Source: Casuarina equisetifolia (taxonomy: Eukaryota > Streptophyta > Magnoliopsida > Fagales > Casuarinaceae). Taken from it: DNA of 64,000 nt. The notes under the pieces are model-generated. The model made no database searches. It had not been told where the DNA came from and was given only the letters and a program-made list of their open reading frames with translations. How positions within the stretch are numbered: position 1 is the stretch's first letter; each line of letters begins with the position of its first letter. The position numbers were made by a program, and so were the translations under genes. The stretch covers positions 9,734,001-9,798,000 of the forward strand of contig CM052355.1 in NCBI GenBank assembly GCA_028551475.1, in the 5' to 3' direction. Below, one piece after another: positions 61,733 to 64,000 of the stretch.

Positions 61733-63298
61733 CTACATAAGCAACTGTAACACCTGAAACTAATCGTCCCAAAGCTGCTAGTATATATAGACAAGTGACC
61801 ACCTGAATAGAGATACATACATCATACATCAGTTCTCTGTTTGCAATCCACAACAACCATAACAAGAAGGGGCACGAATTTTATTATCTGATTGTCACCG
61901 AAATTCTATAAAATGAATCATCTTAGCACCAAAAATAAGAAAACAAGAGAAGAATAGAGGAAAAATGGACTGCTAACCGAAGGTTCTTAAAGTCCCGTTC
62001 TAGTTGAATACCACCAAAGCTGCTTACTGCCTTCATGTCAACTTTAGTCAAAATAAAATACGAGTGTCTCAAGCGTACTAAATAACCAACACAATACTAG
62101 TTGCGAAATAAGTTTGTCCTTTAAGTACTACATGATAAAGCAAGAAAATGTGTCATCTGAAAAAGAGAAATTGCCCTAACTTCTTGCATTCAGGTATAAA
62201 CTTCTTTTTACACAACCATTCAAACTAAAGATGACTTTGTGGTGAGGCAATCTGTTGCCTCTTCAAAATAGTCTAACATATTGGTTTCTAATAAGACAAG
62301 CATATACTCTAAAAGAACATGTTGATGGTAGTGCCAGCATCGGTTTTGTGCAACATGCACTTAAAAATACCACTATATGATGTACAAACCATATGTTTGA
62401 TCTTAAAATCTTCTCCTTCCATACTAATGATTTTATTAAAATTTGAAAACCTTTTAAGCTTCAGAAACAAAGTACAAGCTCGATTTCACAATTGAGAACA
62501 ACAGAGGTTGTAAAATTACCTTGAAAAATAGCCTCTTGTCATGTCCCGTCGCAGCAACCCTCAAAACAGACTCAGCCGCCCCAATAGTGTTAGCCAAACA
62601 TGCAACAATGCTATTAGCAGTGTCCTGAGAAATCTGCCACTCGAGTGGATCCACAGGCACCCTATAAGAACGAACACCATTGTCCCCTAAAATTAGATGC
62701 TTAAACAGTACGAAAGCCCTAATTTTCACTCTATTCAATGCCAAAAAGGACTCAACTTAAACTCTTTTTTAAATTACTACAAGAAAAAAAAAAAAACTGT
62801 AGATTGAATCGAGCAACTATATTGAGATACAAACAATGAATAACAAGCAAAATTGATTTGAGAGAGAGAGACAGAGAGTTGAATTGTGAAAAGTTTCTTA
62901 CTTGATAAATCTAAAAAATAGAATAAAATAAAAGAATGAAGAAGCAGAAGAAGAAGAAGAAGAAGAAGAAAGAACTAAACAGAGAGCCCAGAAAATTGAA
63001 AACCCTAAAGTCCGAAATGATTCTTATCAGTGGAAAGAAAAGGAAATAGTAATTACGAGATGTTCAATTGGCGGAAGAGAAGGCCAAGAATGGCGAGGGA
63101 GCAGATGAGGACGATAAGGACATCGGCGACCAAGGAGACCAGGCTGGCTTTCCTGTAGGCACAGTGGTAGTACACCAAGGTACCGCTTATCAACACTATG
63201 AATGGCTTCCCAACGTGGCTTCTCCCCCTCTGCTTGCTCCCCTTGCTCTTACTGTCATTATTCTGGTCGTTGCTATCCATTTCCCCTACCAAAGCCAA
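61733..63298 (-). CDS. Reticulon-like protein, RTNLB22/23 type (3' end not resolved)
   Basis: Three exons are clear: 63298-63057, 62661-62520 and 61802-61733, with phases closing and GT-AG sites. The protein has a short polar N terminus, then GKPFIVLISGTLVYYHCAYR and SLVADVLIVLICSLAILGLL, the first reticulon membrane hairpin. A hydrophilic loop follows (VPVDPLEWQISQDTANSIVA; GAAESVLRVAATGHDKRLFF), then the start of the second hairpin (VVTCLYILAALGRLVSGVTV). This matches the short plant reticulons RTNLB22/23, endoplasmic-reticulum proteins thought to curve the membrane. Two in-frame ATGs (63298 and 63280) are possible starts; the first was used. Exon 3 ends at phase 1 before a GTATGT donor, so at least one more exon must follow downstream; I could not place it. 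Confidence 0.87.
62947..62971 (+). repeat. (GAA)n microsatellite in intron 1 of the reticulon gene
   Basis: About eight GAA units lie inside the first intron (62662-63056). Confidence 0.85.
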
Positions 63299-64000
63299 TC
63301 AACTCAATCGCTCATCGCTCCGTTGCTTCATCTTTGATTTCCAATTCGGCGGTAGGAGCACCTCCTTCCGTGTCGCCCTCTTCTGCTTCTGCTTCTTCTT
63401 CCTCTTCTTTGTTCTCCACGCAAGAATCGTAGTTGTCAGATGGTTTCAGTTATGAATTCTGCCATGGAATATTCCCACGAAGTCAACTCTGTAAATTAAT
63501 TCTCAAACCCCCACTTTAGAATCTTCAAATTGCTTTTCTTATAATTAATTCTCAAACCCCCACTTTCATCCATGTTTATTTCTTTCCTCAGTATGAGTTA
63601 ATTATATAAGCTATTATTAGTCGTAATTTTGAACAAATGAATTAATATTCTAATTATTAATAGAATTTGTCAAAATGTAATTCTTTTTTAAAAATAAAAA
63701 TAACTTTATTTTTATTATTAATAAAATTTGTTACAATACATTTCTTTCTTTTTAACATTTAAATATTTTTTTGATATTTTTTACTCTTATTCACTTTTGT
63801 GGGTAAAGATGTATTTTGAATGGTTTCCTGTGCAATCAAGCAAAGGTCGTAAGAACAACTGTTGTAAGCCCTAAGATTAATTTGATAATTTCTTTATACA
63901 AATAACATAAAGAGAACTTAGAAGATTTATGATTACGTACATTTAATTAGCTACACCAAGAAGGCAGCTAGCAGTAGCATATTCAATAATACGATTACAT
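63299..64000. other. Upstream region of the reticulon gene
   Basis: Presumed promoter and leader. Beyond about 63,600 it becomes very AT-rich, with no gene visible. It includes the 49-bp tandem repeat at 63494-63566. Confidence 0.5.
63494..63566. repeat. Direct repeat, 24-bp unit, 49-bp period, upstream of the reticulon gene
   Basis: AATTAATTCTCAAACCCCCA plus CTTT occurs at 63494-63517 and again unchanged at 63543-63566, about 200-270 bases before the reticulon ATG. It could be a duplicated regulatory module or a recent local duplication. Confidence 0.9.

Noticed and set aside
1-64000. Operon, CRISPR array, phage or biosynthetic cluster
   Set aside because: The window is intron-rich plant nuclear DNA; the repeats present are microsatellites or short duplications, and the genes belong to unrelated housekeeping and regulatory families.

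Overview
The window is nuclear DNA of a flowering plant, most likely a woody eudicot. It is AT-rich, its genes are split by many GT-AG introns (several longer than 1 kb), and all recognisable proteins belong to plant families: SAUR, RTNLB reticulon, BT1-like carrier, SLOW GREEN 1-like TPR and F-box. No organelle, bacterial or viral gene set is present. I traced splice sites by eye and kept a junction only when codon phase closed across it. The exon coordinates are therefore predictions with good internal consistency, not transcript-backed models.

Layout. Positions 1-4,800 hold a small intronless conserved plant gene (360-791, +) and an F-box gene (2121-3317, +). A 14-exon gene for a chloroplast TPR protein follows (4790-16002, +). 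It converges on a Sen1/UPF1-clade SF1 helicase of nine coding exons (17588-22644, -). A gene-poor stretch from about 22.6 to 38.4 kb carries two SAUR genes facing each other (27236-27649, +; 31114-31635, -). Next is a very large gene (38444-53407, -), 22 exons and about 2,354 codons, for a plant senataxin/Sen1-type RNA/DNA helicase with the Sen1 N-terminal region. A divergent spacer leads to BTL1, a mitochondrial adenine-nucleotide carrier (55524-59742, +, five exons). The window ends with a short reticulon gene of the RTNLB22/23 type (from 63298, -), whose last exon I could not place.

The genes do not form one pathway. The combination looks like conserved gene order: from memory, the Arabidopsis homologues of the Sen1-like helicase, the reticulon, the TPR protein and perhaps the 143-aa protein fall in two paralogous segments of chromosome 1 (near At1g168xx and At1g789xx).

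The most notable observations are two introns of the Sen1-like gene with identical GC donors (GCATGT); two stop-free, multiple-of-three introns in the other helicase; G-homopolymer tracts on the sense strand inside introns of two genes, one of them the Sen1-like gene itself; a stop codon embedded in a consensus splice donor; and a perfect 19-bp inverted repeat with a third copy. I found no convincing new multi-gene system.
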